Shown one piece after another: positions 1-7,076 of a stretch of 12,512 nt of DNA. The first letter of the stretch is position 1, and every line of letters starts with the position of its first letter. The position numbers and the translations under genes were made by a program. The stretch covers positions 1 to 12,512 of the forward strand of contig JBIOTQ010000099.1 in assembly GCA_044866075.1 (NCBI GenBank), given 5' to 3'. This DNA is from JBASRP01 sp044866075 (lineage in GTDB: Bacteria > Actinomycetota > AC-67). A model generated the notes under the pieces. The model worked only from the letters and a program-made list of their open reading frames with translations. It made no database searches and was not told the origin of the DNA.

Positions 1-543
1 TTCGACGCCGATCCCGCCGAGCGCGTGGAGGAACATCCTCTCGTGCGGCTTCGGCACGCCGACCTCGTCGGAGAATGCCAGCACGTCGAGATACCCGAGC
101 AGCCCGGCGCCCTCGAGGATCCGGCGAACGATCCGGCCCGGCGAGAACCCCGTGTCGCACACGAGCGCCGTCGGCCGGCCGCCGCCGCGCGTCTCCTCCA
201 GCGCTTCCGGCGCACCGGGCACGATGTCGACGCCGAGATCGGCCGACGCTTCCTCGAACACGTCGGTCAGCTCACGCAGGCGCGTCTCGCCGTCCATGCC
301 GAGCTTGTCGAGGCAGTACGCGGCCATCCCTGGCGACCCGAACGACTCGAGTGCCTGCCACCGATCGTGGTGATACGTCCACGCCTCGGTCAGCAAGTCT
401 TTCGCGCGTTCGACGTCGATGGCGCACAGGCGAGCGAGCTCTTTCACGCGCAGATCGAACGACGTCGTTCCGTCGGGCGCGGGACGGTCGAAGATCAGCG
501 TGCCCCAGCAGTCGAAGGTGACGCCGGCGAGACCGTTGATCAC
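1..543 (-). CDS. HAD-superfamily hydrolase (C-terminus cut by window edge)
   Basis: This is a haloacid-dehalogenase-type hydrolase, probably a small-molecule phosphatase or dehalogenase in the cytoplasm. The 181 visible residues start at GTG 543-541, which shares four bases (GTGA) with the stop of the upstream gene, so translation is probably coupled. Motif I is FDCWGTL with the nucleophile Asp11. The second Asp typical of phosphatases is replaced by Trp13, closer to the D-x-Y-G-T-L form of 2-haloacid dehalogenases. Motif II is LVCDTG near residues 127-132, and motif III is VPKPHERMF with Lys165. A helical cap fits residues 20-105. Motif IV, the acidic Mg site, should lie just beyond the window. 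The substrate cannot be read from the sequence. The superfamily is secure; the subfamily is not. Confidence 0.85.
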   Translation of the reverse strand, partial: MINGLAGVTFDCWGTLIFDRPAPDGTTSFDLRVKELARLCAIDVERAKDLLTEAWTYHHDRWQALESFGSPGMAAYCLDKLGMDGETRLRELTDVFEEASADLGVDIVPGAPEALEETRGGGRPTALVCDTGFSPGRIVRRILEGAGLLGYLDVLAFSDEVGVPKPHERMFLHALGGIGVE

Positions 544-1106
544 GAGTCTTCTTCGCGCAGCGGTTCGGCAGGCGTGATGCCCCGCGCGGCCAGCGCGTCG
601 CGGACGTCGGTCTCGAGCACGTCCGCGGCCTCGTCGAGGAACAGCTCCTCGACGTGGACGCGCACGCGTCCGTCGCTCCGCGCGTACGGCGGTGGGGGAG
701 CGTCGAGCGGATACTCGGGCGCCGCGGTGATGTCGACGGAGGCGAGCTTGGCAATGAGCTCGCGGGCGACCTCGGGCTCGAGCCAGCCGAAGACGACGAG
801 GTTATCCGGCGGACCTTGGCTCTCCGTCGACAGGTCGTCGCTCATCTCGGACGAGATCGCGCGGACCTCGGTCTCGATGAGGCGACGGGCCTCGTCGGCG
901 CGCTCGGCTTCGACGAGGAGGATCTCGCGCTCGCCGCTGAAGATGGCGTACGGAGCAGCCTCCGGCTTGTCGAGCGGCGATTTCGTCATCGCGAAGATAC
1001 CGTGCTCGTGCAACACGTCGAGGATCAGCGGCAGCTCGAGCGGATCGAACCGCCCCAGCGAGACGGTCGTCGGCCCCGGGTCCTGGACGGTTTCCTGCTC
1101 GCTCAC
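540..1106 (-). CDS. DUF2007-like hypothetical protein, 188 aa
   Basis: This is a soluble, acidic protein of unknown function. Residues of about 17-80 look like the DUF2007 (putative signal-transducing protein) fold: a segment with DPLELPLILDVLHEHGI, then a strand with an I-L-L-V-E-A core, then a helix with ADEARRLI. The second half, about residues 100-188, has a similar strand/helix rhythm (VVFGWLEPEVARELIAKLA) and may be a divergent second copy of the unit, which is my inference. The start is GTG at 1106, supported by a strong SD (GGAGGA) at 1111-1116 that lies across the end of the upstream lipase gene. Only one base separates that gene's stop from this start, and this gene's stop overlaps the GTG of the HAD gene. 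It has no signal peptide and no membrane segment. Confidence 0.8.
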   Translation of the reverse strand: MSEQETVQDPGPTTVSLGRFDPLELPLILDVLHEHGIFAMTKSPLDKPEAAPYAIFSGEREILLVEAERADEARRLIETEVRAISSEMSDDLSTESQGPPDNLVVFGWLEPEVARELIAKLASVDITAAPEYPLDAPPPPYARSDGRVRVHVEELFLDEAADVLETDVRDALAARGITPAEPLREEDS

Positions 1107-1107
1107 G

Positions 1108-1866
1108 TCATCCTCCGGCGCGCTTGGTGATGAACTCGACCGAGCGTTCGAAGATCACGGGAGCATCGTAATCGAGCGTCGCCACGTGGAAGGATCTTTC
1201 GAGCCAGACGATTTCAACGTCGGTCGACGAGACATGCTCGGCGACGAACGAGGTGTTCCCCGGCGGCACGACGTGGTCCTGCCGTGATGCCAGGAGCAGC
1301 AGGGGAGCGCGCACGTCCTTGAGCCGCTCCTTGACGCCCGCCTGATACGCGAGCAGTTGCGCTGCCGCCTTCAGAGGGACGCGCGGATAGCACAGTTCGT
1401 GCTGCGACGGATCGGCGATGTCGCTCCCGATCCCCTTCACCGAGAACGGCAGCCGGCCGAGCAGCGGCGCGAAGCGCTGGCGCGGATCCTCTGAGTAGAC
1501 GCTTGGGTTCACCCCGATCAACCCGCTCACGGTCTCCGGGAAACGCGACGCGAGGTCGAGCCCGATCGTCGCACCCATCGACAACGCCGCGATGAAGACC
1601 GACGAGCATCGCTCTTGCAGTCCGACGAGAGCCATCTCGGCTTCGCCGGCCCAGTCCTCCCCGGTGGTCTTGGCGAGGTCTGCGATCGAGGTCCCGTGAC
1701 CGGGCAGACGCGGACACAACACAGTCCACCCTTGCGCGGCGAGATGCTCGCCCCACGGCCGAAGACCCTGCGGCGTTCCGGTGAAGCCGTGGATCATCAG
1801 AACGCCGGTCTCGGATTCCTTTCCTTCGAATCCGAACGGTTCGGCTCCGGCCATGATGGACGACAT
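1108..1866 (-). CDS. Alpha/beta hydrolase, monoacylglycerol lipase / carboxylesterase family
   Basis: The protein is 252 residues long and closely resembles bacterial monoacylglycerol lipases of the Bacillus H257 type, as I recall that family. Shared blocks are GAEPF near the N-terminus, HGFTGTP (oxyanion-hole region), PRLPGHG, an ALSMG nucleophile elbow, DHVVPPGN and FHVATLDYD. In numbering from the chosen start, the triad is Ser96, Asp197 and His227. The elbow has Ala where most relatives have Gly (GLSMG). The cap lies at about residues 115-165. It should hydrolyse monoacylglycerols or short esters in the cytoplasm; there is no signal peptide. I chose ATG 1866 because GAAAGG sits 9 bases upstream and the family begins just before GAEPF. 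An in-frame ATG at 1917 would add 17 charged residues. It is first in an operon with the DUF2007-like and HAD genes. Confidence 0.88.
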   Translation of the reverse strand: MSSIMAGAEPFGFEGKESETGVLMIHGFTGTPQGLRPWGEHLAAQGWTVLCPRLPGHGTSIADLAKTTGEDWAGEAEMALVGLQERCSSVFIAALSMGATIGLDLASRFPETVSGLIGVNPSVYSEDPRQRFAPLLGRLPFSVKGIGSDIADPSQHELCYPRVPLKAAAQLLAYQAGVKERLKDVRAPLLLLASRQDHVVPPGNTSFVAEHVSSTDVEIVWLERSFHVATLDYDAPVIFERSVEFITKRAGG

Positions 1867-1875
1867 GGGCGTCAG

Positions 1876-1881
1876 CCTTTC
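1876..1881 (-). promoter_or_regulatory. Shine-Dalgarno site fixing the lipase start
   Basis: On the minus strand this reads GAAAGG, nine bases before ATG 1866-1864. It favours that start over the in-frame ATG at 1917, which has no comparable site upstream. Confidence 0.55.
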
Positions 1882-1976
1882 ATCAGACGAGAGACGATTT
1901 TCACGAGTTCGCAACATGTGCGTAACTCGCGCCTGCTACGCTAACACCGCCGATGCGAAATCGCTGGTCAGAATGG

Positions 1977-2005
1977 TTGTACGCGATATCCGGAACAGTT
2001 AGGGT
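1977..2005 (+). promoter_or_regulatory. Predicted sigma70-type promoter for the acyltransferase gene
   Basis: TTGTAC (1977-1982) and TAGGGT (2000-2005) are separated by exactly 17 bases, which fits a -35/-10 pair. TAGGGT matches the TANNNT pattern of actinobacterial -10 elements. Transcription would start near 2012, giving a leader of about 50 bases before the TTG start at 2062. The 1867-2061 spacer lies between divergent genes. I see no clear promoter pair for the minus-strand lipase and no other gene here. Confidence 0.5.
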
Positions 2006-2061
2006 AACCCGGGTGCCCGCGGCTCGGTGGGTACGTCCGCGGTGGGGAGTCGGGTGATCGT

Positions 2062-2790
2062 TTGTTTTATTGGGTTCTGAAGCACATCATCCTCGGTCCG
2101 CTCGTGAAGCTCCTTTGGCGGCCGTGGACCGAGGGTCTCGAGAACATCCCCGCCGAGGGGCCCGTCATCCTCGCGCCCAACCATCTGTCCTTCATGGACA
2201 GCCTCTTCATGCCGCTGATGGTCCCGCGTCGCGTGGTGTTCCTCGGGAAGAGCGATTACTTCGACAAGTGGTACATGAGCTGGTTCTTCAAGGGCGTGAA
2301 CGTGATTCCGGTTCGACGCGAGGGTGGCGCGGCCGGTGAAGGCGCGCTCAACGCCGGCTGCGAGCAGCTGGCGAAGGGAATGGCGGTCGCGATCTATCCC
2401 GAGGGAACACGCTCCCCGGACGCGAAGCTCTATCGCGGAAAGACCGGCGTGGCCCGGATGGCCGCGCGCGCCGGGTGCCCGGTCGTGCCCGTCGGGATCA
2501 TCGGCTCATTCGACGTGCAGCCGCACAACCGCAAGATCCCGCGCGTCCGCGGTGTCCGCGTCGGCGTGCGCTTCGGCCGTCCGCTCGACTTCTCTCGCTA
2601 CCAAGGCAAAGAGGACGACCGCTTCGTGCTCCGGTCGATCACCGACGAGATCATGTACGAGCTGATGCTCCTGACCGGGCAGGAGTACGTCGACGAGTAC
2701 GCGGCCAAGGTGAAGGACCAGATGAAGAAGGCCGCGCTCGAGACCCCTGCTCAAAAAACCGAAGAGCCACCGCTGAGCAAGGCCGGCTGA
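2062..2790 (+). CDS. plsC: 1-acyl-sn-glycerol-3-phosphate acyltransferase (PlsC family)
   Basis: This 242-residue membrane-associated acyltransferase should transfer an acyl chain to lysophosphatidic acid, making phosphatidic acid for phospholipids. The acyltransferase motifs are clear: NHLSFMD (the H-x4-D box, His41 and Asp46), GVNVIPVRR at about 78-86, YPEGTRS with EGTRS at 114-118, and VPVGIIGS near 142-149. The N-terminal stretch YWVLKHIILGPLVKLL is amphipathic or hydrophobic and could anchor it to the membrane. The start is TTG at 2062. It fits where relatives begin and is preceded by GGGGAG at 2044-2049, a rather long spacing. The C-terminus (about 215-242) is charged and probably disordered. 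It is transcribed alone, with convergent and divergent neighbours. Some family members use other acyl acceptors, so the exact substrate is less sure than the family. Confidence 0.9.
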   Translation: MFYWVLKHIILGPLVKLLWRPWTEGLENIPAEGPVILAPNHLSFMDSLFMPLMVPRRVVFLGKSDYFDKWYMSWFFKGVNVIPVRREGGAAGEGALNAGCEQLAKGMAVAIYPEGTRSPDAKLYRGKTGVARMAARAGCPVVPVGIIGSFDVQPHNRKIPRVRGVRVGVRFGRPLDFSRYQGKEDDRFVLRSITDEIMYELMLLTGQEYVDEYAAKVKDQMKKAALETPAQKTEEPPLSKAG

Positions 2791-2810
2791 CGGCTCGGCC
2801 AAGCTATTTT
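2781..2810 (+). terminator. Possible weak terminator hairpin after the acyltransferase gene
   Basis: GGCCG (2781-2785) and CGGCC (2796-2800) can pair around a 10-base loop, with an alternative inner GCCG/CGGC stem. A short TTTT follows at 2807-2810. It lies between two convergent genes and overlaps the stop codon. The stem is short and the T-tract is offset, so the call is tentative. Confidence 0.3.
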
Positions 2811-2819
2811 CAGCCCGTT

Positions 2820-3161
2820 CTAGGGGTGGCCAGGTCTGGAGAGATTCTCGCCCACAATCTCTGCTCGCATCGCGCCGAGGAAGGAAAGTGCGGCTACAAG
2901 GAACGGAGTTGCCAGCACGTAACCCTTGCCGGTGAGGAGAGCGGCGATCAATGAGAATATCGCCGCCAGCAATGACCGTGCGCGATCGACTTTCCGTCCG
3001 ATGAGTCCGGCCGCTATCCCAAGAGCAGCGGTCGAAAGGCCGAGGATCGGACCGGTCCCGAAATCGTCGGTCGCAGCGAACACCGCGATCGGCAGTACGA
3101 TGAGGACGCCAAGCCAGGCCGCCCGCGTGCCAACCGTGACTCGCCGTTCCGCAACAGTCAT
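2820..3161 (-). CDS. Small four-helix membrane protein, 113 aa
   Basis: I do not recognise this family. The protein has four hydrophobic segments at about residues 14-31, 36-55, 61-78 and 81-98. It has an Arg-rich N-terminus, a short basic loop near GRKVDRAR (55-62) and a polar tail. Its ATG (3161-3159) overlaps the glpK stop in an ATGA arrangement, so it is probably translated by coupling to glpK. That position is where glycerol facilitators or other glycerol-linked membrane proteins can occur. However, it is far too short for the aquaporin family and lacks NPA boxes, so it is not GlpF. It could be a small stress or accessory membrane protein. The stop is 30 bases from the convergent acyltransferase gene. 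Confidence 0.75.
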   Translation of the reverse strand: MTVAERRVTVGTRAAWLGVLIVLPIAVFAATDDFGTGPILGLSTAALGIAAGLIGRKVDRARSLLAAIFSLIAALLTGKGYVLATPFLVAALSFLGAMRAEIVGENLSRPGHP

Positions 3162-4645
3162 GAGCGTGCCCAGTTACGCGATCGTTCGACCGCGCGCACC
3201 CATCCTGCGTAGAGCCGTTCGCGTTCGCTTCCATCGCCCGAGGGCGTGAACTCCGCGTCCTGCTGCCAGGTCTTCGCGATCTCGTCGGTCGACGACCAAA
3301 CGCCCTCCGCGAGGCCGGCCAGGAACACGGCGCCGAGCGCCGTCGTCTCAGCGATCGCGGAGCGCTTCACGGTGACCCCCAGCTGGTCGGCCTGGAAGCC
3401 GCAGAGGAACTCGTTCGTCGCGGCGCCGCCGTCGACGCGCAATTCCTTGAGGGAGACGTTCGCTTCGCGTGTCATCGTCTCGATGACGTCGCGCGTCTGG
3501 TAGGCCATCGCTTCGAGCGCGGCGCGCACGACATGGGCGCGTGTGGTGCCGCGTGTTAATCCGACGATCGTGCCGCGGGCGTAAGGATCCCAGTACGGAG
3601 ACCCGAGTCCCGTGAGCGCCGGAACGAAATACACGCCGCCGGCGTCGGTAACACTTGTGGCGAGAGCCTCCGTCTCTGATGCCGAGCCGATGATGCCGAG
3701 GCCGTCGCGCAGCCACTGGACCGCGGCGCCGGTGACGAAGATCGATCCTTCGAGCGCGTAGACGGGTTTGTCCTCGGACCCGCACGCCAGGGTCACGAGC
3801 AATCCTTCGGGCGGCGGCGGCGCCGTCGCTCCGAGGTTCATCAAGACGAAGGAGCCGGTGCCGTAGGTGTTCTTCGTCATGCCGGGCTCGAAGCACGCCT
3901 GGCCGAAAAGCGCGGCCTGTTGATCGCCGGCGATACCGGAGACGGGGACGGCGCAGCGGAAGAACGCGTCGGGATCCGTGACGCCGAACCGACCGCTCGA
4001 CGGGGCGACCTCGGGCAGCAACGCGCGTGGGATTCCGAACGTGTCGAGCAGCTCGTCGGACCAGCCGCGCTCGTAGATGTCGTAGAGGAGCGTCCGGCTC
4101 GCGTTCGAGTAATCGGTCGTGTGCACCGCGCCGTGGGTGAGCTTGGCCAGGATCCAGCTGTCGATCGTGCCGAACGCGAGCTCGCCTTTCTTGGCCCGTT
4201 CGCGCAGGCCCGGCACGTTGCCGAGCTGCCATTCGATCTTCGTGGCGCTGAAGTACGCGTCCAGCACGAGGCCGGTGCGGGCGCGGAGCCGAGGCTCCTC
4301 GGCGCGGAGCTCGTCGCAGCGCTCCGCGGTTCGCCGGTCCTGCCACACGATCGCGTTGTGCGCCGGCGTCAGCGTCGCGCGATCCCACAGCAGCGTCGTC
4401 TCCCGCTGGTTCGTGATTCCGATGGCGCTCAGGTCCTTTGCGCCGATCCGCGCCTTGCCGAGCGCGTCGCCGACCGCGTCGAGCGTCGCGTGCCAGATCT
4501 CGCCGGCGTCGTGCTCGACCCAACCGGGCCGCGGGAAATGCTGCGGAAATTCGCGGTAGCCCTTCGCGACGACGCGCGCATCGTCCGACACGACGAGCGC
4601 GGTGACGCCCGTCGTGCCCGCATCGATCCCCAGAACACGTGACAT
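3158..4645 (-). CDS. glpK: Glycerol kinase
   Basis: GlpK phosphorylates glycerol with ATP to sn-glycerol-3-phosphate, feeding glycolysis (through G3P dehydrogenase) and phospholipid synthesis. The 495 residues match the full family length. Visible FGGY-kinase signatures are GIDAGTTG at the N-terminus (Asp8, phosphate loop), PGWVEHD, ITNQRET, the block NAIVWQDRRTAE, TDYSNASRT, and GIAGDQQAALFG with the catalytic-base Asp at 241. The C-terminal ATPase half shows KNTYGTGSF, GLGSPYWDPYARG and LRVDGGAA. The ATG start is well supported by alignment but has only a weak SD. It lies 55 bases downstream of a secreted-protein gene on the same strand, and overlaps a small membrane-protein gene by four bases. 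No glpF, glpD or glp regulator is present in the window. Confidence 0.97.
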   Translation of the reverse strand: MSRVLGIDAGTTGVTALVVSDDARVVAKGYREFPQHFPRPGWVEHDAGEIWHATLDAVGDALGKARIGAKDLSAIGITNQRETTLLWDRATLTPAHNAIVWQDRRTAERCDELRAEEPRLRARTGLVLDAYFSATKIEWQLGNVPGLRERAKKGELAFGTIDSWILAKLTHGAVHTTDYSNASRTLLYDIYERGWSDELLDTFGIPRALLPEVAPSSGRFGVTDPDAFFRCAVPVSGIAGDQQAALFGQACFEPGMTKNTYGTGSFVLMNLGATAPPPPEGLLVTLACGSEDKPVYALEGSIFVTGAAVQWLRDGLGIIGSASETEALATSVTDAGGVYFVPALTGLGSPYWDPYARGTIVGLTRGTTRAHVVRAALEAMAYQTRDVIETMTREANVSLKELRVDGGAATNEFLCGFQADQLGVTVKRSAIAETTALGAVFLAGLAEGVWSSTDEIAKTWQQDAEFTPSGDGSERERLYAGWVRAVERSRNWARS

Positions 4646-4700
4646 CGCGCGCCAGACTGCCTGAGCCGTTGGCTCTCTGCAACCCTGCCGCGAGAAGGAC

Positions 4701-5345
4701 TTACGGAGAGTTTGTCGGCAGCGGCGGTGCCCCTTCAGGAGCCTGCCCCTCTGGCGCGGGCCGCTGGAGTGGACACCCTTCGTTCGGCGGAGACGTCACC
4801 TTGAGACGTGCAGGAAGCGGGATATTTGCGGTGCGCGTCGACCACAGGAACCGATAGCGAACCTGGAACGATTCGAAGGCGTTCCCGGAAAGAGCTTCGT
4901 AGTGGTCGCAGTCGGTGAAGACCCCCCGCAGCCTGATGAGTCGCTCCTCTCCCGATCGCAGAATGAACGGGGTGAACCTCACCGACGGGCGCTCCTGGTG
5001 ACTCGTATCACCGACCTCGACTGCTGCGAACTTGATGAGCGAGAAGACGCGATGGTGCAAGATCGGGAAGTCGATGATCTTCACGCCCCACCGGCCGCTG
5101 TTGCGAACCGAGAAGAAAAGGTCACCTTCCCGGCCGTGTTGGTAGGGGAGGTCGTAGGTCTCTAGCTCGCCCGTCTCTACGGGTTCGACCAGTCTTGCTC
5201 CCGGGTAACGCGATGTGGTTCCCGCCTCGAGAGGGTCGTACGTTGCGACTGCCCGCGCCGTAACAATCCCGGCGGCGATAACGAGGACGGCCACGATGAT
5301 CAGAAGGGTCCGCACCAGCCCGTGAGCACTGCGCTCTGACGTCAT
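4701..5345 (-). CDS. Membrane-anchored extracytoplasmic protein of unknown function, 214 aa
   Basis: I do not recognise a named family. The N-terminus is cytoplasmic and short, followed by one hydrophobic helix at about residues 13-34. There is no good signal-peptidase site, so it is likely a signal anchor. Residues of about 50-185 alternate short hydrophobic strands (DLFFSVRN, VKIIDFPIL, VRFTPFILRSG, FQVRYRFLW), suggesting an immunoglobulin-like beta sandwich facing outward. Two cysteines, 146 and 191, could form a disulfide. The C-terminal 22 residues are rich in Pro, Glu and Ala, like a disordered tail. It starts at ATG 5345 with no SD, but TATGCT lies 11 bases upstream, consistent with an almost leaderless mRNA. 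It is the first gene of a run leading into glpK. Confidence 0.75.
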   Translation of the reverse strand: MTSERSAHGLVRTLLIIVAVLVIAAGIVTARAVATYDPLEAGTTSRYPGARLVEPVETGELETYDLPYQHGREGDLFFSVRNSGRWGVKIIDFPILHHRVFSLIKFAAVEVGDTSHQERPSVRFTPFILRSGEERLIRLRGVFTDCDHYEALSGNAFESFQVRYRFLWSTRTANIPLPARLKVTSPPNEGCPLQRPAPEGQAPEGAPPLPTNSP

Positions 5346-5356
5346 CGTCAGAGCGA

Positions 5357-5362
5357 AGCATA
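5357..5362 (-). promoter_or_regulatory. Predicted -10 element, near-leaderless promoter for the 214-aa protein
   Basis: The minus strand reads TATGCT, 11 bases before the ATG at 5345, with no SD in between. Transcription would begin only a few bases before the ATG. A -35-like TTCGAA lies 19 bases further upstream (5382-5387); this palindrome is shared with the divergent gene's promoter. Confidence 0.4.
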
Positions 5363-5381
5363 CGCACGGCCGGCCTCCGCC

Positions 5382-5409
5382 TTCGAACGTGGCGTGCTTC
5401 GGCTAGGCT
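5382..5409 (+). promoter_or_regulatory. Predicted leaderless promoter for the ThDP enzyme operon
   Basis: TTCGAA (5382-5387), a 16-base spacer and TAGGCT (5404-5409) precede ATG 5418 by only eight bases. There is no SD. The expected transcription start falls at or next to the A of the ATG, so the mRNA would be leaderless. Confidence 0.45.
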
Positions 5410-5417
5410 CACACGTC

Positions 5418-7076
5418 ATGGCCGGAGGCGGGGCTGTGACGGGCGCGCGCGCGCTCGTCGCGCAGCTCGAGGAGCTGGGCGTCGAGGTGGTGTTCGGCAT
5501 CCCCGGCGTACACAACCTCGCGATCTTCGACGCGTTGCGTCGCTCCTCGATCCGTACGGTCGTCGTCCGTCACGAACAGACCGCCGGATACGCGGCCGAC
5601 GGATACGCGCGCGCAACGGGCAGGCTCGGCGTGTGCGTGACCACGACCGGGCCCGGCGCCGCGAACACCGCCGCAGCGATGGGTGAGGCGCGCGCGTCGC
5701 GATCGCCGGTGCTGCACGTCTCGACGCAGGTCGAGTCGCGGATCCTCGACGGGAAGACGGGTCGCTTCTCGTTGCACGAGAGTCCGCAGCAGGTGGAGCT
5801 CATGGCGGCGGTGAGCGTTTGGTCGGCCCGCGTCGCGCGGCCGGAAGCGATCGCAAGCATGGTCGCGCACGCGGCGCAGGAGGCGTTCGCCGGCAGACGC
5901 GGCCCGACGTTCCTCGAGATCCCGAACGACTTCCTGTCGACGGGCGTCGCGAAAGCGCCTCGCGCGGTACGCGCGCCTTTCGCACCTCCGGCGCCGGACG
6001 AGGACGAGATCGCGCGCGCCGTCGACATCTTGACCGCCGCGAAGCATCCGATCGTGTGGGCCGGCGGCGGCGTGATCTCGTCCGGGGCGACGGATGAGCT
6101 CCTTACCCTCGCGGAGCTCCTCGACGCACCGGTCGTGACGACGTTCGCCGGGAAGGGCGCCGTGCCGCCGGATCATCCATTGTGCGTCGGCTTCCCGCCG
6201 CATCAGCCGGAGGTCACCAAGCTGATCACGGGCTCCGACGCGTTGCTGGCCGTCGGCTCCGACTTCGACGCGATGAACACGCAAGGCTGGCGGATCCCGT
6301 TCCCGCGTCCGCGCGTGGTGGTCAATATCGAGAACGACGACCTGCGACGGAACTACGCGGCCGAGGTCGCGATCGAGGCCGACGCGCGCGCGACGCTGCG
6401 CGCGCTCGCCGCGGAGCTCCAACCGCAGAAGCGCAGCGGCGCCAAGCGCGTCGCGCAGGCGCGTGATTCCGCGCGGCGGTCGCTGAAGGCGAGCCGCGAG
6501 TTCAAGCAGCCGTTCGCGTTCGTCGAGACGTTGCGGAGCGCCGTCCCCGACGAGGCGATGGTCATCGCCGACATGGCGATCGCCGGCTACTGGGCGGGCG
6601 CGTACTTCCCGGCGGCGGGGCCGCGGACCTTCGCATACCCGCTGGGCTGGGGAACCCTCGGGTTCGCCCTGCCGGCCGCGATCGGCGCGGCCGCGGCCGG
6701 CCGGAAAACGGTCGTGACCTGCGGCGACGCCGGTTTCCTGTTCGCCCCGGGGGAACTGGCGACCGCCGTCCAGGAGCGCCTCGACATCACGGTCCTGCTC
6801 GTCGACGACGGCGGCTACGGGATGCTCCGCTTCGACGAGGACGAGCGCTTCTCGGACCGGTTCGCCGTCGACCTGACGACACCCGACTTCGTCGCGCTGG
6901 CGAGGTCGTTCGGCGCGAAGGCGCGTAAGACCACGGTCAAGAAGATGGGCGCCGATGTGGCGTGGGGCGTGAAGCAGCGCGGCCCCGTGCTGATCCACCT
7001 CGAGGCGCGCTGGGCGCCGCCGCTGACCACGTCACCGCGATGGCCGCTCAAGGGGAAGCGCGAGGCGCGACCGTGA
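5418..7076 (+). CDS. Thiamine-diphosphate-dependent enzyme, acetolactate synthase large-subunit-like
   Basis: This 552-residue protein has the full three-domain ThDP layout: N-terminal PYR domain (about 8-170), central domain (about 190-330) and C-terminal PP domain (about 365-540). The activating glutamate is Glu53 in RHEQTAGYAADGYARATG, followed by TTTGPGAANT. The cofactor/metal motif is GDAGF (Asp437) with VDDGGYG about 25 residues later (Asp464). It departs from the usual GDG...NN. It should act on a 2-oxo acid or acyl-CoA (decarboxylation or carboligation). The exact substrate is unknown; no acetolactate synthase small subunit lies nearby. The downstream overlapping CoA-transferase raises an oxalyl-CoA-decarboxylase-like role, but the GIPG and TGPGAAN boxes look more like acetolactate synthase. 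I chose ATG 5418 rather than GTG 5394 because a -10-like TAGGCT ends eight bases before it. Confidence 0.88.
   Translation: MAGGGAVTGARALVAQLEELGVEVVFGIPGVHNLAIFDALRRSSIRTVVVRHEQTAGYAADGYARATGRLGVCVTTTGPGAANTAAAMGEARASRSPVLHVSTQVESRILDGKTGRFSLHESPQQVELMAAVSVWSARVARPEAIASMVAHAAQEAFAGRRGPTFLEIPNDFLSTGVAKAPRAVRAPFAPPAPDEDEIARAVDILTAAKHPIVWAGGGVISSGATDELLTLAELLDAPVVTTFAGKGAVPPDHPLCVGFPPHQPEVTKLITGSDALLAVGSDFDAMNTQGWRIPFPRPRVVVNIENDDLRRNYAAEVAIEADARATLRALAAELQPQKRSGAKRVAQARDSARRSLKASREFKQPFAFVETLRSAVPDEAMVIADMAIAGYWAGAYFPAAGPRTFAYPLGWGTLGFALPAAIGAAAAGRKTVVTCGDAGFLFAPGELATAVQERLDITVLLVDDGGYGMLRFDEDERFSDRFAVDLTTPDFVALARSFGAKARKTTVKKMGADVAWGVKQRGPVLIHLEARWAPPLTTSPRWPLKGKREARP

Noticed and set aside
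25..1287. A 420-codon plus-strand open frame across the left minus-strand operon
   Set aside because: It spans three genes encoded on the other strand, has no family signature, and contains long Ser/Arg/Ala runs.
1918..1976. A promoter for the lipase operon, for example TAGCGT on the minus strand at 1938-1943
   Set aside because: A -10-like hexamer exists but no -35 at usable spacing could be seen, so I left it out of the feature list.
4663..4675. GAGCC-GTT-GGCTC hairpin between the 214-aa protein gene and glpK
   Set aside because: It has a five-base stem with a three-base loop and no T-tract on the minus strand, so it is not a convincing terminator and the genes may be co-transcribed.
5409..6998. 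A 529-codon open frame on the minus strand, antisense to the ThDP enzyme gene
   Set aside because: It is rich in Arg, runs entirely opposite a clearly conserved enzyme, has no recognisable domain, and is what GC-rich codon bias produces.
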